A stretch of DNA of 64,000 nt, taken from contig JALSIM010000010.1 in NCBI GenBank assembly GCA_026990035.1, forward strand, positions 26,948-90,947. Direction: 5' to 3'. A program made the translations under genes and the position numbers. Origin of the DNA: Alphaproteobacteria bacterium. Lineage in GTDB: Bacteria; Pseudomonadota; Alphaproteobacteria; Geminicoccales; Geminicoccaceae. The notes under the pieces were generated by a model. That model worked only from the letters and a program-made list of their open reading frames with translations. It had not been told where the DNA came from and did not search any database. Below, piece after piece: positions 1 through 10,034 of this stretch; positions within the stretch are counted from its first letter, which is position 1, and every line of letters begins with the position of its first letter.

Positions 1-1445
1 CGGACCACCGGCAACCGGCCGCTGGCGATGAGATCCGCCAGCACCTGGCCGGGGCCGATCGAGGGGAGCTGATCGGCATCGCCCACCAGCAGGAGGGCGC
101 AGCGGGAAGGCAGCGCGGCCAGGGTCGCCTGCATCAGCGGCAGATCGACCATCGAGGTCTCGTCGATCACCAGCAGATCGAGTTCCAGCGGCCGTCCGCG
201 GCTCCGGCGGAAGCCGCGTCCGGGCTCGGCTTCGAGGAGCCGGTGCAGGGTGGAAGCCTCCTCGCCGGTACTCTCCGACAGGCGGCGGGCGGCGCGGCCG
301 GTCGGGGCGGCGAGGGCGATCGCCAGGCCGCGACCGCGGAGGGCGGCGAGAAAGGCGCGCACCAGCGTCGTCTTGCCGGTACCGGGGCCGCCGGTGAGGA
401 TCGTGACCTTGTGCTGGAGAAGGGCGGCGAGGGAATCCCGCTGACGCGGCGAGAGCTCCAGCTCCAGCGCCTCGGCCGTCGCCCGGAGGGCGGATGCGGC
501 ATCCAGCGGGTGCCAGGGCGGCAGCCCGGCGGCGAGACGCTCGAGATCGACGACGATCTCCGCCTCCGCCCGATCCAGTTCGGGAAGCAGCAGATAGGCG
601 AGGGGATCGAGCCGCCGTCGGACCAGCCGCCGGGCGGCGATGGCCCGCTCGAGCCCGGCACGGAACCATTCGACCTTCCCGTGCAGGAGCTCCGCCGCCG
701 CCTCCAGCAGGACCTCCTCCTCGACCGCGCTGTGGCCCTCGTCGGCGGCCCGACGCAGGGCTTCCTCGAGCGCCGCCACTCTGCGGATCTCCGCATCCTC
801 GGCGACCCCCAGACGGCGGGCGAGGGCATCGGCGGTGGCGAAGCCGATCCCGCGTACACCGCGGACCAAACAGTAGGGATCCTCCCGCACCCGGGCGACG
901 GTCGCCTCGCCGAACACCTCCAGGATCGCCCGTGCCCGACGCGCGCCCAGCCCGTGGCTCTGGAGGAAGAGCAGCGCCTCGCGTTCGGCCGCCCGCTCCC
1001 GCCAGGCACGGCCGATCCGCGCCGCCATGCGGCGGCTGATGCCGCGGACCTCGGCGAGGTGTTCGGGCGCCTCGGTCACGACACCGGGCAGGCGGTCGCC
1101 GAAATGCTCGAGAAGACGGGCGGCGAGGCGTGGGCCGAGCCCCTTGACGATGCCCGAGCCCAGATACTCGGCCACCGCTTCGGCGGTGCGCGGCGCCAGG
1201 GCAACGGCCGAGGCGACCCGCAGCCGCCTGCCCCAGCTCGGATCTTCCTCCAGGACCCCTTCGGCGCGGATGCTCTCACCGACATCGAAGCGGGCGAGAT
1301 CGCCCACCAGTACGAGCGGTGCCCCGCCCTCCGCCGGACGGAGAGCGAGAACGGCGAAGCCGTCCCCCGGGCGGCGGAAGAGAACGCGCTCGATCACTCC
1401 CGAGATGCGGGCCGGCGGTCGGTGCCGGTCACCGGTGCCGTTCAT
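1..1445 (-). CDS. recD2: RecD2-type ATP-dependent DNA helicase, C-terminus cut by window edge
   Basis: The reading frame is open from an ATG at 1445 to the window edge, giving 481 residues of the N-terminal part of a RecD2 helicase (superfamily 1B, 5'-3' DNA unwinding in repair, acting without RecBC). Residues 15-85 look like the OB-fold N-terminus; 95-210 hold helix-hairpin-helix repeats (GLGPRLAARLL, VRGISRRMAARIG, VRGIGFATADAL). Walker A GGPGTGKTTL is at 352-361, Walker B VIDE at 426-429 and the helicase motif GDADQLPSIGPG at 455-466. The C-terminal RecA-like half is missing only because the window ends. It is divergent from the phosphodiesterase gene. The family call is firm; its role here is inferred from the family. 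Confidence 0.93.
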   Translation of the reverse strand, partial: MNGTGDRHRPPARISGVIERVLFRRPGDGFAVLALRPAEGGAPLVLVGDLARFDVGESIRAEGVLEEDPSWGRRLRVASAVALAPRTAEAVAEYLGSGIVKGLGPRLAARLLEHFGDRLPGVVTEAPEHLAEVRGISRRMAARIGRAWRERAAEREALLFLQSHGLGARRARAILEVFGEATVARVREDPYCLVRGVRGIGFATADALARRLGVAEDAEIRRVAALEEALRRAADEGHSAVEEEVLLEAAAELLHGKVEWFRAGLERAIAARRLVRRRLDPLAYLLLPELDRAEAEIVVDLERLAAGLPPWHPLDAASALRATAEALELELSPRQRDSLAALLQHKVTILTGGPGTGKTTLVRAFLAALRGRGLAIALAAPTGRAARRLSESTGEEASTLHRLLEAEPGRGFRRSRGRPLELDLLVIDETSMVDLPLMQATLAALPSRCALLLVGDADQLPSIGPGQVLADLIASGRLPVV

Positions 1446-1513
1446 CGCCCCCTGCGCCCGTCACCATCGCTGCGGGCGACGAAGAAAAAATCTGCGGCCG
1501 CGTCATGGTCCTG

Positions 1514-1542
1514 TTGCACGGTCCATCCAATATCTCTATGGG
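1514..1542 (+). promoter_or_regulatory. Probable sigma70 promoter of the phosphodiesterase gene
   Basis: TTGCAC at 1514-1519 and TATGGG at 1537-1542 are separated by 17 bases and lie about 30 bases before the chosen ATG at 1571. It sits in the 125-base gap between two divergent genes. Prediction from consensus only. Confidence 0.4.
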
Positions 1543-1570
1543 CGCAGGTCACACGGCCCGGAGGTGTGCG

Positions 1571-2347
1571 ATGGCCGAGCGCGGGAGCGAAGACGAGACC
1601 GGTGGGCTTCTTCTCGACACCCGGGTGATCGGGCATCGCGGCGCGGCCGCCTATGCCCCCGAAAACACCCTCGCCGGGTTGCGGGAAGCCCGGCGTCGGG
1701 GGTGCCGCTGGGTCGAGATCGACGTGCGGCTGACCCGCGATGGTGTGCCGGTGCTGATGCACGATCCGGCGCTGGACCGGACCACCAGCGGTCGCGGCGA
1801 ACTCGGGACGCACGACGCCACCAGCGTCACCCGCCTGGACGCCGGCGGCTGGTTCGCCGAAAGCTTTCGCAACGAGCCGCCGCCGCGTCTGGAGGAGGCG
1901 CTGGAGCTCCTCCGGGAGCTGGGTCTCAAGGTCAATCTCGAGATCAAGCCGACGACCGGTTCGGCCCGGGCCAAGGCGGATGCGATCGGCCGGACGTTGC
2001 GCGCCGACCGGCGTCATCGGGAGGTGGTGCGGGTGATTTCCAGTTTCTCGGAGGAGATCCTGGAGAGTCTGCGCGAGCTGCTCCCCGAGATTCCGCGGGG
2101 GTTGCTCCTGCGCCGTCCCGTGGGCGACTGGCCGGCGGCCCTGCGCCGCCTTCGGTGCGCTTCGGTTCATCTCTGGCACGGGATGGTCGCGCCGGAGGTG
2201 ATCGCAACCGCCAGACGCGAGGGGGTCAAGGTACTGGCCTTCACGGTGAACTCGCCGGAACGTGCCCGCGAGCTCTTCGCCCTCGGGGTCGACGCGGTGA
2301 TCACCGACGTGCCCGATCGCATCGAGGTGGTGGCGGGAGCTCAGTAG
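1571..2347 (+). CDS. ugpQ: Glycerophosphodiester phosphodiesterase
   Basis: A 258-residue GDPD-family enzyme that hydrolyses glycerophosphodiesters to glycerol-3-phosphate and an alcohol. The active-site signature HRGA is at 22-25, followed by E49 and D51 ([11 protein letters not shown]) and the second catalytic His in VLMHD at 64; the conserved EIKP is present near 137. No signal peptide is visible, so it is probably cytoplasmic like UgpQ rather than periplasmic GlpQ. The frame is open further upstream; the ATG at 1571 was chosen because it begins just before the conserved domain and behind a plausible promoter. Its last 7 bases overlap the end of lexA on the other strand. Confidence 0.9.
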   Translation: MAERGSEDETGGLLLDTRVIGHRGAAAYAPENTLAGLREARRRGCRWVEIDVRLTRDGVPVLMHDPALDRTTSGRGELGTHDATSVTRLDAGGWFAESFRNEPPPRLEEALELLRELGLKVNLEIKPTTGSARAKADAIGRTLRADRRHREVVRVISSFSEEILESLRELLPEIPRGLLLRRPVGDWPAALRRLRCASVHLWHGMVAPEVIATARREGVKVLAFTVNSPERARELFALGVDAVITDVPDRIEVVAGAQ

Positions 2348-3033
2348 CGTCGCAGGAGACCCACCAGCCGTCCCTGGATCTTGACCTGGTGGGGGCCGAA
2401 GATGCGGGTCTCGTACTCGGGGTTGGCGGCCTCGAGGGCGATCGAGGCGCCGCGGCGGCGCAGCCGCTTGAGGGTGACTTCGCGATCCTCGATCAGGGCG
2501 ACCACGATCTCGCCGTTTTCCGCCGTCTCGCTACGCCGGATCACCACGTAGTCGCCGTCGAGAATGCCGGCCCCGACCATCGAATCGCCCACCACTTGGA
2601 GCACGTAGTGCTCGCCGTCGCCGAGGAACATGCTCGGGACCTCGACCACCGTGCTCGTGTCGCTCAGCGCCTCGATCGGCGTGCCGGCGGCGATCCGCCC
2701 GTAGAGGGGAAGGCGCGTGCTCCCCTGGACGCCGGCGAGCGCCCGCCGGCCGCCGTTGCCGAACAGTCCGCGCACGACGTTGCCGCCGGCGGTGATTTCG
2801 CCCGAAGCCTGGGCCATCTCGAGGGGCGGCTTGAGGACCTCGATGGCCCGCGCCCGGTAGGCGAGACGGCGGATGTACCCCCGCTCCTCGAGACCGGAGA
2901 TGAGGCGGTGGATGCCGGACTTGGAGCGCAGACGCAGCGCAGCCCGCATTTCGTCGAAGGAGGGAGGCACCCCGTGCTCCTGCATGTACGCGTAGATGAA
3001 GCGAAGCAGCTGAAGCTGACGCTGGGTGAGCAC
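2341..3033 (-). CDS. lexA: LexA repressor (SOS regulator)
   Basis: A 230-residue LexA. The N-terminal winged helix (about 1-65) begins with the classic [10 protein letters not shown], and the C-terminal S24 self-cleavage domain follows. The scissile bond is A116-G117 in [12 protein letters not shown], the nucleophile is S151 in VVGDSM, and the general base is K189 in VTLKRL. It represses DNA-damage genes until RecA-ssDNA triggers autocleavage. A textbook alphaproteobacterial SOS box overlaps its own promoter (3075-3089), so it is autoregulated. It ends tail-to-tail with the phosphodiesterase gene. Confidence 0.97.
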   Translation of the reverse strand: MLTQRQLQLLRFIYAYMQEHGVPPSFDEMRAALRLRSKSGIHRLISGLEERGYIRRLAYRARAIEVLKPPLEMAQASGEITAGGNVVRGLFGNGGRRALAGVQGSTRLPLYGRIAAGTPIEALSDTSTVVEVPSMFLGDGEHYVLQVVGDSMVGAGILDGDYVVIRRSETAENGEIVVALIEDREVTLKRLRRRGASIALEAANPEYETRIFGPHQVKIQGRLVGLLRRY

Positions 3034-3074
3034 GCCTCTCTCCCCGGGGAAACGGACCGATGGAACTGGCGGAT

Positions 3075-3103
3075 GTTCTAGTTTAGTTCTCTTCGCCGGT
3101 CAA
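3075..3103 (-). promoter_or_regulatory. lexA promoter with overlapping SOS box (GTTC-N7-GTTC)
   Basis: Read on the plus strand, GTTC at 3075-3078 and GTTC at 3086-3089 are separated by exactly 7 bases, the alphaproteobacterial LexA-binding consensus. On the minus strand TTGACC (3103-3098) and TAGAAC (3080-3075) form a promoter with 17-base spacing, so LexA bound here would cover the -10 element. Confidence 0.85.
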
Positions 3104-3127
3104 GCGAAAACTCGTCGCAGCCGCTGT

Positions 3128-4336
3128 TCATTCGCCCAGCGCCCGCGCGATTTCGATCACCTCCACCATCTCGCCGGCGGCCCGCGCCGGTTCGTGGGGT
3201 GGGCGCCGGAGCAGCAGATCGGCCCGGGCGAAAGTGGCGAACATGGAGCTGTCCTGGCGATCGGCCGGCACCGCTCGCGGCGTTCCGTCCTCGCCCCGCC
3301 CCCAGGAGGCCCGCAGATAGTCTTCCCGCTCGTCGTTGGCGGGAAGCGCGGTGGCGAGAGGGGCCCGGATCACCGGCAATTCGCTCGGGCGGCCGAGAGA
3401 GGCGCGAAGCGCGGCGCGCAGATAGACGATGGCGCAGACCGCCGCCGAGACCGGATTGCCGGGCAGGCCGAGGAAGGGGATGTCGCCGAAACGCCCGAAA
3501 ATGAGCGGCTTGCCCGGGCGCATGGCGATCTTCCAGAAATCGACCTCGAGCCCCTGCCCGATCAGGGTCTCCTGGACCAGATCGTAACCGCCCACCGAAG
3601 CGCCTCCGGAGGTCACCAGGAGATCGGCGCCGCGCGCCTGCTCCAGGGCGCGGACCAGATCCTCGGGCCGGTCGCGGGCGATGCCGAGATCGATCGGCTC
3701 GCCGCCCCAGCCCGCGACCATGGCGGCCAAGGTGGGATTGTTGGAGCTGACGATGCCGGCCGGTCCCGGGGTTTCGCCCGGCCAGACCAGCTCGTCGCCG
3801 GTGGCGAGGATGGCGACCCGGGGTCGTCGGCGTACCGGAAGCCAGGCGTGGCCCATGGCGGCGGCGAGACCGAGCGCCCGGGCGTCCAGGCGATGGCCGG
3901 CGGCGAGTCCCTTCCAGCCGGCCTCGAAATCGAGGCCCGCCGGGCGCACGAACTTGCCCGGCGGCAGCGCGATCTCGGCCCGGATGCGATCACCCGAACG
4001 GGTGGCCCGCTCCTGCATCAGGACGGCATCGGCGCCTTCCGGAAGGGGGGCGCCGGTGAAGATGCGGACCGCCTCGCCGGGGCCCACCCGGCCTTCGAAC
4101 AGGCGGCCGGCCGGCACCTCGCCGATCACCCGCAGCACCGCCCCCGGTTCGCGCAGATCCGCGCTCCGCACCGCATAGCCGTCCATCGCCGAGACGGCGA
4201 GCGGCGGCTGACTGCGGCGGGCGTACAGATCCCGCCCCAGCACCCGGTCCCGGGCCGCCGGCAACGCCACCCATTCGACCGGCATCCGCGGCATCGCCTC
4301 GAGGATCCGCGCCCGCGCTTCGGCCACCGGGATCAT
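3128..4336 (-). CDS. moeA: Molybdopterin molybdenumtransferase
   Basis: A 402-residue MoeA that inserts molybdate into adenylylated molybdopterin, the last general step of molybdenum cofactor synthesis. Typical segments are visible: SAMDGYAVR near 50, the GAPLPEGADAVLMQE stretch near 115, ILATGDELV near 180, the MoCF-biosynthesis motif TSGGASVGGYDLV near 245 and GLPGNPVS near 293. It lies one base after moaC, at the end of a trpGDC-moaC-moeA operon. Confidence 0.95.
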   Translation of the reverse strand: MIPVAEARARILEAMPRMPVEWVALPAARDRVLGRDLYARRSQPPLAVSAMDGYAVRSADLREPGAVLRVIGEVPAGRLFEGRVGPGEAVRIFTGAPLPEGADAVLMQERATRSGDRIRAEIALPPGKFVRPAGLDFEAGWKGLAAGHRLDARALGLAAAMGHAWLPVRRRPRVAILATGDELVWPGETPGPAGIVSSNNPTLAAMVAGWGGEPIDLGIARDRPEDLVRALEQARGADLLVTSGGASVGGYDLVQETLIGQGLEVDFWKIAMRPGKPLIFGRFGDIPFLGLPGNPVSAAVCAIVYLRAALRASLGRPSELPVIRAPLATALPANDEREDYLRASWGRGEDGTPRAVPADRQDSSMFATFARADLLLRRPPHEPARAAGEMVEVIEIARALGE

Positions 4337-4337
4337 C

Positions 4338-4817
4338 TCATTCCTCCGCCCGGAACTCGCCGGAGCGGCCGCCCGCCTTGTGGAGGAGACGGATGTCGGT
4401 GATCCGCATGCTCCGGTCCACCGCCTTGCACATGTCGTAGACGGTGAGAGCGGCCACCGAGGCCGCGGTCAGCGCCTCCATCTCGACGCCGGTGCGGGCG
4501 GTCACCCGGCAGGTCGCCTCGATGCACACGGCGTGCGCTTCCTCGTCGAGGGACAGGCGCACCTCGACCGAATCCAGGGGCAGCGGATGGCAGAGCGGCA
4601 CGAGATCGGGGGTGCGCTTGGCACCCATGATGCCGGCGAGCTGGGCGATGCCCAGCACGTCTCCCTTGGCGAAGCCGCGGGCGCGGATCCGCTCGAGGGT
4701 GGCCGGCGCCATCACCACCCGGGCGGCGGCGGTGGCGGTGCGGGCGGTCGGCGGCTTGGCGGAGACGTCGACCATCACCGCGTTGCCCTCCGGATCGAAA
4801 TGGCTGAACTCCTTCAT
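4338..4817 (-). CDS. moaC: Cyclic pyranopterin monophosphate synthase
   Basis: A 159-residue MoaC, which with MoaA converts GTP to cyclic pyranopterin monophosphate at the start of molybdenum cofactor synthesis. The family signatures [16 protein letters not shown] (about 15-30), [16 protein letters not shown] [15 protein letters not shown] near 72, [26 protein letters not shown] near 110-135 and the terminal GGRSGEF are all visible. The start codon overlaps the trpC stop as ATGA, which implies translational coupling. Confidence 0.96.
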   Translation of the reverse strand: MKEFSHFDPEGNAVMVDVSAKPPTARTATAAARVVMAPATLERIRARGFAKGDVLGIAQLAGIMGAKRTPDLVPLCHPLPLDSVEVRLSLDEEAHAVCIEATCRVTARTGVEMEALTAASVAALTVYDMCKAVDRSMRITDIRLLHKAGGRSGEFRAEE

Positions 4818-5617
4818 GCCCCCTCGCTCCGTCCCAGCAGGCGGCGGGTGGCGGCCGCCACATCCGGTTCGCGCATCAGCGACTCGCCGACGAGGAAGGC
4901 CCGGGCTCCCGCCGCCCGCAGCCCCGTGAGATCGGCGTGGCGGCGAAGCCCGCTCTCGGCCACCACCAGGCGATCCCCGGGGACCAGGGGTACCAGCCTG
5001 CGGCTCGTCTCCAGATCGACCTCCAGCGTCCGCAGATCACGGTTGTTGATCCCGATCAGCCGGGTGTCGAGGCGGATCGCCCGTTCGAGCTCGGCCGCAT
5101 CGTGGACCTCCACCAGCACGTCCATCCCGAGTTCGGACGCCGCCGCCACCAGTTCGGCGGCCAGCCCGTCCTCGACCGCGGCCATGATGACCAGCACCGC
5201 GTCCGCCCCGATCGTCCGCGCCTCCACCACCTGATAGGGATCGAGGGTGAAGTCCTTGCGCAGCACCGGCAGGGGGACCGCCTCGCGGGCCGCCCCGAGA
5301 TGGTGGTCGTCGCCCCGGAAGTGAACGGTCTCGGTCAGCACCGAGAGGCAGCTCGCACCGGCCTCCGCATAGGCGCGCGCCAGGGCCGGCGGATCGAAAT
5401 CGGCGCGGATCAGGCCGCGGCTCGGCGAGGCCTTCTTGATCTCGGCGATCAGCGCCAGCTCCCCGGCCGCATCGGTACGTTCGAGGGCGGCGGCGAAGCC
5501 GCGGGGGGGCGTCACCTGCCGCAGCCGCTCGTCGAGCACCGCGAGCGGCACCTCGCGCCGCCGCCGTCGCAGATCCTCGCGCCTGAGAGCGCAGATGCGG
5601 TCCAGCACGTCGCTCAT
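4814..5617 (-). CDS. trpC: Indole-3-glycerol phosphate synthase
   Basis: A 267-residue TIM-barrel enzyme that converts carboxyphenylaminodeoxyribulose phosphate to indole-3-glycerol phosphate. Diagnostic segments: [15 protein letters not shown] with the catalytic Lys, [50 protein letters not shown] and VAESGL. The ATG at 5617 overlaps the trpD stop (ATGA), and the frame continues upstream only inside trpD, so this start is well supported. Confidence 0.96.
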   Translation of the reverse strand: MSDVLDRICALRREDLRRRRREVPLAVLDERLRQVTPPRGFAAALERTDAAGELALIAEIKKASPSRGLIRADFDPPALARAYAEAGASCLSVLTETVHFRGDDHHLGAAREAVPLPVLRKDFTLDPYQVVEARTIGADAVLVIMAAVEDGLAAELVAAASELGMDVLVEVHDAAELERAIRLDTRLIGINNRDLRTLEVDLETSRRLVPLVPGDRLVVAESGLRRHADLTGLRAAGARAFLVGESLMREPDVAAATRRLLGRSEGA

Positions 5618-6648
5618 GGTTCGCGTCCCGCGGTGATCCGCACGAGCTCCTGCAACACCCGCTCGGCCCGCCCCTCGTCGATCGCCTCCGCCGCCATCCG
5701 CGCCCCTTCGGCGAGATCCCGGACCTTCTCCGCGACCAGCAGGGCGGCGGCCGCCGACAGCAGCACCGCATCGCGGAACGGCCCCCGGACACCGGCCAGC
5801 ACGGCGCGGATCGCTTCGGCGTTGTGGGCCGGATCGCCGCCCCGGAGATCCTCGAGCCGGCCGCGGGGCAGCCCGGCATCCTCGGGAGTGACCTCGAAGG
5901 TCCGCACCTCGCTGCCGGTCCATTCCGCCACCCGGGTCGGGCCGGTGATGGTGAGCTCGTCGAGCCCGTCGTGGCCGTGCACGACCCAGGCCCGCTCGGC
6001 GCCCAGTCCGCCCAGCACCGCCGCCAGCGGTTCGATCCAGCGCGCGGCGAAGACTCCCGTCACCTGCCGCCGGACGCCGGCGGGATTGGCGAGAGGGCCG
6101 AGGAGATTGAAGATCGTCCGGGTCCCGAGTTCGCCGCGCGGGCCGGCGACATGGCGCATGGCGCCGTGGTGACGTGGCGCCATCATGAAGCCGATGCCGA
6201 CTTCTTCGAGGGCCCGCTCGATGCGCGCGAAGGGGGCGTCGATGTCGACACCGAGGGCGGCGAGCACGTCCGAGGAGCCGGAGCGCGAGGACATGCCGCG
6301 GTTGCCGTGCTTGGCCACCGGCACCCCGCAGGCGGCGATGACCAGGGCGGCGGCGGTGGAGATGTTGTAGGTGCCGGCCCCGTCGCCGCCGGTACCGCAG
6401 GTGTCGATCGCCCCTGCGGGTGCCCGCAGCCGTCGCATCCGGGCCCGCAGCTCGGTGGCCCCGGCGCGGATTTCCTCGACCGTTTCGCCGCGGACCCGCA
6501 GCCCCATCAGAAAGGCTCCCACCTGGGCCGGGGTGGCGTCGCCGGACATCATGATGGCGAAGGCGTCGCGCGCCTCCTCGAAGGTCAGCGGACGCCCTTC
6601 GGCGAGGACGGCGATGAGTTTCCGGAAACGTTGCAGTTCAGCGGTCAT
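5614..6648 (-). CDS. trpD: Anthranilate phosphoribosyltransferase
   Basis: A 344-residue TrpD that joins anthranilate to phosphoribosyl pyrophosphate. The PRPP-binding motif [18 protein letters not shown] lies near 84-101, and [21 protein letters not shown] near 113 and [11 protein letters not shown] near 175 are family signatures. It overlaps trpG by 11 bases upstream and trpC by 4 bases downstream, so the three genes are one transcription and translation unit. Confidence 0.97.
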   Translation of the reverse strand: MTAELQRFRKLIAVLAEGRPLTFEEARDAFAIMMSGDATPAQVGAFLMGLRVRGETVEEIRAGATELRARMRRLRAPAGAIDTCGTGGDGAGTYNISTAAALVIAACGVPVAKHGNRGMSSRSGSSDVLAALGVDIDAPFARIERALEEVGIGFMMAPRHHGAMRHVAGPRGELGTRTIFNLLGPLANPAGVRRQVTGVFAARWIEPLAAVLGGLGAERAWVVHGHDGLDELTITGPTRVAEWTGSEVRTFEVTPEDAGLPRGRLEDLRGGDPAHNAEAIRAVLAGVRGPFRDAVLLSAAAALLVAEKVRDLAEGARMAAEAIDEGRAERVLQELVRITAGREP

Positions 6649-7228
6649 CCTTCGCTCTCCGCCGGCACAGGGCCAGAAAATTGTCGAGCAGCGCGTGCCC
6701 CTGTCCGGTCTCGATGCTTTCTGGGTGGAACTGCACGCCGTGGACCGGCCAGCGCCGGTGGCGGATGCCCATCACCAGACCGTCCTCGGTACGGGCGTTG
6801 ACGACGAGCTCCGCCGGGATGGTGTCGGCCCGCGCCACCAGCGAATGGTAGCGGGTCGCCGGAAAAGGCGAAGGCAGGCCGGCGAGGACGCCGCTGCCGT
6901 CGTGATGGATCTCGCTCACCTTGCCGTGCATCACCACCGGCGCGCGGTCGATGGTGGCGCCGAAGGCCTGGGCGATGGCCTGATGGCCGAGACAGACCCC
7001 GAGAAGGGGGACCCGGCCGGCCGCGGCCCGGACGAGCGCCAGCGAAATCCCCGCCCGATCGGGGTCGCAGGGGCCGGGGGAGATGACGATACCCTCCGGG
7101 GCCAGCGCCAGCACCTCTTCGGGGGTGATCGCATCGTTGCGGTACACCGCCACCTCGGCCCCGAGCTCGCCGAGATAGTGGAACAGATTCCAGGTGAAGC
7201 TGTCGTAGTTGTCGAGGAGGATCAGCAT
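6638..7228 (-). CDS. trpG: Anthranilate synthase glutamine amidotransferase subunit
   Basis: A 196-residue class-I glutamine amidotransferase that supplies ammonia to Trp[14 protein letters not shown] opens the protein; the nucleophile is C79 in [14 protein letters not shown], and the His/Glu partners are in VQFHPESI near 172. It is the first gene of trpGDC-moaC-moeA. Its partner trpE is nearby but separated by an oppositely oriented deacetylase gene. Confidence 0.95.
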   Translation of the reverse strand: MLILLDNYDSFTWNLFHYLGELGAEVAVYRNDAITPEEVLALAPEGIVISPGPCDPDRAGISLALVRAAAGRVPLLGVCLGHQAIAQAFGATIDRAPVVMHGKVSEIHHDGSGVLAGLPSPFPATRYHSLVARADTIPAELVVNARTEDGLVMGIRHRRWPVHGVQFHPESIETGQGHALLDNFLALCRRRAKDDR

Positions 7229-7259
7229 GTCCGGGCTCGAGACGAGGGCAGCGGCGGTT

Positions 7260-7288
7260 TACAAAGCTTGCGGGAACCCGGCCGTCAA
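7260..7288 (-). promoter_or_regulatory. Probable promoter of the trpGDC-moaC-moeA operon
   Basis: On the minus strand TTGACG (7288-7283) is followed after 17 bases by TTTGTA (7265-7260), about 30 bases before the trpG start. I saw no Trp-rich leader peptide between it and trpG. Confidence 0.4.
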
Positions 7289-7378
7289 GGGCGCAGCCGG
7301 GAGCCCGTGAGGGGAAATGGCATCCACCGGTAGGTTTTTCGACGGTTCGCACTTTTTCGGTGACCGCGTCCGGGCATA

Positions 7379-8515
7379 ATGGCGGCCATGAGTTGGAGAA
7401 GCCGTTTCCGTATCGCCCGCCTCGTCGCCCGGGCGCGGCCTTCGCGCCCCGGGCGCCCTTGCCGCTACCTGAAGGCCGTCCTGGCGGCGGTGGCGGTGCC
7501 GGTGCTGGTCACCGCGGTCGGGATCGGGCTCTCGCGCTGGGACGGCGGAACGACCGTGACGCCGCGGCCGGTCGAGCCGACGGCGATCGCGGCGCCGCGA
7601 CGGGTGCCGGAAACGACGCCCCGTCTTCCGAGCTACGGGGCGGTGCCGCGTCTCGTCCTGCCGGGAGCGCTGACCGAGGCGGAACCGGCACCGATCCGGG
7701 CACGGTCGCTTCCGCGCGAGCATGCCGGGCGGACGTCCGCGCCCCGGGGGACCGCCGCGCCGGTCATCGCCCTGGTGATCGACGACATGGGGCACAACAT
7801 GGAAACGGTGCGCCGGGCGGCGGCCCTCCCGGCGGCGATGACTCTCGCCTTCCTGCCCTATGTGCAGGACGCCCCGCGACGGGTGGCGGTGGCCCGGGAG
7901 GCGGGCAAGGAAATCTTCCTCCACATGCCGATGGAGCCGGCGAGCCCGGCTTTCGACCCGGGACCGGGGGCCATCCGGGCCGGGCAGCCGGCGGCGACGA
8001 TCCGCGCCAATCTCGAGGCGGCGCTGGCGCGGGTGCCGGGTGCGGTGGGGGTCAACAACCACATGGGCAGCCGGGCCACCGCCGATGCCGGGGCGATGCG
8101 GGCGGTGATGGGCCTGCTGCGGGAGCGCGGCCTGATCTACGTCGATAGCTGGACCTCGCCGCGGAGCGTGGCCGAGAAGACGGCCCGCGAGGCGGGGATC
8201 CCGTTCGGCGGCCGCGACGTGTTCATCGACAATCTGCGGGATCCGGCCGCCATCCGCCGCCAGCTCGCCCTCGCCGAGCGGCGCGCGCGCCGGCGCGGCA
8301 CGGCCATCGTCATCGGTCATCCGCACGCCGTGACCCTCGGGGTTCTGGAGGAATGGATTCCGGAGGCGCGGGCACGCGGCGTGCGCTTCGCCACCCTGAG
8401 CGCGGTGGTCCGCCAGCCACGATGTCCCGAAGCGCGGACCGCGGCGCTGTGCGGTCCGCGCGAAGCCCGGGCGGTGACGGTCCGGGCCGCGGCCTGCGGC
8501 GGGACGGGCTGCTGA
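7379..8515 (+). CDS. Divergent polysaccharide deacetylase family protein (YibQ-like)
   Basis: A 378-residue membrane-anchored protein. A basic N-terminus and one transmembrane segment (about 31-51, LKAVLAAVAVPVLVTAVGIG) precede a low-complexity linker. From about 127 it is a divergent polysaccharide deacetylase domain: VIALVIDDMGHN with the metal-binding Asp pair, the EIFLHMPMEP strand, NNHMGSR and GHPHAVTLGVLEEWIP. Such proteins are thought to act on cell-wall or surface glycans in the periplasm, but their substrates are poorly known. A second in-frame ATG lies at 7388; neither has a strong ribosome site. It separates trpG from trpE on the opposite strand. Confidence 0.88.
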   Translation: MAAMSWRSRFRIARLVARARPSRPGRPCRYLKAVLAAVAVPVLVTAVGIGLSRWDGGTTVTPRPVEPTAIAAPRRVPETTPRLPSYGAVPRLVLPGALTEAEPAPIRARSLPREHAGRTSAPRGTAAPVIALVIDDMGHNMETVRRAAALPAAMTLAFLPYVQDAPRRVAVAREAGKEIFLHMPMEPASPAFDPGPGAIRAGQPAATIRANLEAALARVPGAVGVNNHMGSRATADAGAMRAVMGLLRERGLIYVDSWTSPRSVAEKTAREAGIPFGGRDVFIDNLRDPAAIRRQLALAERRARRRGTAIVIGHPHAVTLGVLEEWIPEARARGVRFATLSAVVRQPRCPEARTAALCGPREARAVTVRAAACGGTGC

Positions 8516-8527
8516 TGAGACGGCCTC

Positions 8528-10030
8528 TCAGACGCCGCGACCGGCGAAACTGACCGCTTCCTCCGCCGCCCGGATCAGCGCCCGGGCCTTGTTGCAGCTT
8601 TCCTGGAACTCCGCTTCCGGATCGCTGTCGGCGACCACTCCGCCGCCGGCCTGGACGAACATCTCGTCGCCGCGCACCAGCGCGGTGCGCAGGGCGATGC
8701 AGGTGTCCATGCCCCCGTCGGCGGCGAAATAGCCCACCGCCCCCGCGTAGAAGCCGCGTCGTTCGGGCTCCAGCTCCTCGATGATCTCCATCGCCCGGAT
8801 CTTGGGTGCGCCGGTCACGGTTCCGGCCGGAAAGCCGGCGATCAGCGCGTCGAGGGCGTCACAGTCGGATCTCAGCCGTCCCTCGACGTTGGAGACGATG
8901 TGCATGACGTGGGAATAGTATTCGACCACCATCCGCTCGGTGACCCGCACCGAGCCGATCTCCGCCACCCGGCCCACGTCGTTGCGCCCGAGATCGAGGA
9001 GCATGATGTGTTCGGCGATCTCCTTGGGATCGGCCAGGAGATCGCGGGCCAGCGCCTCGTCCTCGGCCCGGGTCGTGCCCCGTTTGCGGGTGCCGGCGAT
9101 CGGCCGGATCGTGACCTTGCCGTCGCGGACCCGCACCAGGATCTCGGGGCTCGAACCCACCAGGGCGTGGCCGTCGAGATCGAGGAAGAACAGGAAAGGC
9201 GAGGGATTGAGGCGCCGCAATGCGCGGTAGAGGGCGAACGGCGGCAGGGTGAAGGGAATCGTGAAGCGCTGCGAAGGCACCACCTGGAAGATGTCGCCGG
9301 CCATGATGTAGTCTTTCGCCCGGCGCACCATCTCGTGGTACTGCTCGCGGGTCACGTTCGATCGGGGCTGCGGCGGCGGGCTCGCCATCCGCAGCGTGCC
9401 GTGGCCGAGGCTGCGCTGGAAATCCGCGATCGCGTCGGCCAGCCGTTCGGCGGCCAGATCGAGGGCGGCACGAGCGGTCAGATCGGGCCGCGGCCAGACC
9501 GGCGTCACCAGGGTCACCCGGTCGAGAATGTTGTCGAAGACGGCGATCAGGGTGGGCCGGACGAAGACCGCGTCGGGCAGGCCGAGACGATCCGGATTGA
9601 GATCCGGCAGGCGCTCCATCAGCCGCACCATGTCGTAGCCCATATGGCCGAACAGACCGGCGGCCATGGGCGGCAGTTCGGGCGGCAGGGCGATCCGCGT
9701 CGCGCCGATGAGCCGCCGCAGGCTCGCCAGCGCCGGCAATTCGTCGGGCAGGAAGCGGTCGCGTGCCCGCAGGGCTTCCCGGTTGATCTCCGCCCGTTCA
9801 CCGAAACAGCGCCAGACCAGATCCGGACGCAGACCGATGATGGAGTAGCGGCCGCGGGTGGCGCCGCCCTCGACGCTCTCGAGGAGAAAGCTGTAGGGCC
9901 GGTTCTCGGCGAGCTTGAGAAAGGCCGAGACCGGAGTTTCCAGATCGGCCACCAGCGATGTCCAGACGACCTGGGGCCGGCCGGCTTCGTAGGCGGCGAC
10001 GAAGGTCGCCGGATCGGGCGAAAGGCGCAT
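8528..10030 (-). CDS. trpE: Anthranilate synthase component I
   Basis: A 500-residue chorismate-using enzyme. The C-terminal catalytic domain shows FQVVPSQRF, LVGSSPEILVRV, RPIAGTRKRG, HIMLLDLGRNDVGRV, GTVTGAPKIRAMEII and the final VQAGGGVVADSDPEAEFQE. The N-terminal domain contains the LLES element used for tryptophan feedback. The ATG at 10030 follows the ppiD stop by 4 bases, so the two are cotranscribed. Its glutaminase partner TrpG is encoded across the intervening deacetylase gene. Confidence 0.96.
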   Translation of the reverse strand: MRLSPDPATFVAAYEAGRPQVVWTSLVADLETPVSAFLKLAENRPYSFLLESVEGGATRGRYSIIGLRPDLVWRCFGERAEINREALRARDRFLPDELPALASLRRLIGATRIALPPELPPMAAGLFGHMGYDMVRLMERLPDLNPDRLGLPDAVFVRPTLIAVFDNILDRVTLVTPVWPRPDLTARAALDLAAERLADAIADFQRSLGHGTLRMASPPPQPRSNVTREQYHEMVRRAKDYIMAGDIFQVVPSQRFTIPFTLPPFALYRALRRLNPSPFLFFLDLDGHALVGSSPEILVRVRDGKVTIRPIAGTRKRGTTRAEDEALARDLLADPKEIAEHIMLLDLGRNDVGRVAEIGSVRVTERMVVEYYSHVMHIVSNVEGRLRSDCDALDALIAGFPAGTVTGAPKIRAMEIIEELEPERRGFYAGAVGYFAADGGMDTCIALRTALVRGDEMFVQAGGGVVADSDPEAEFQESCNKARALIRAAEEAVSFAGRGV

Positions 10031-10034
10031 GCCT

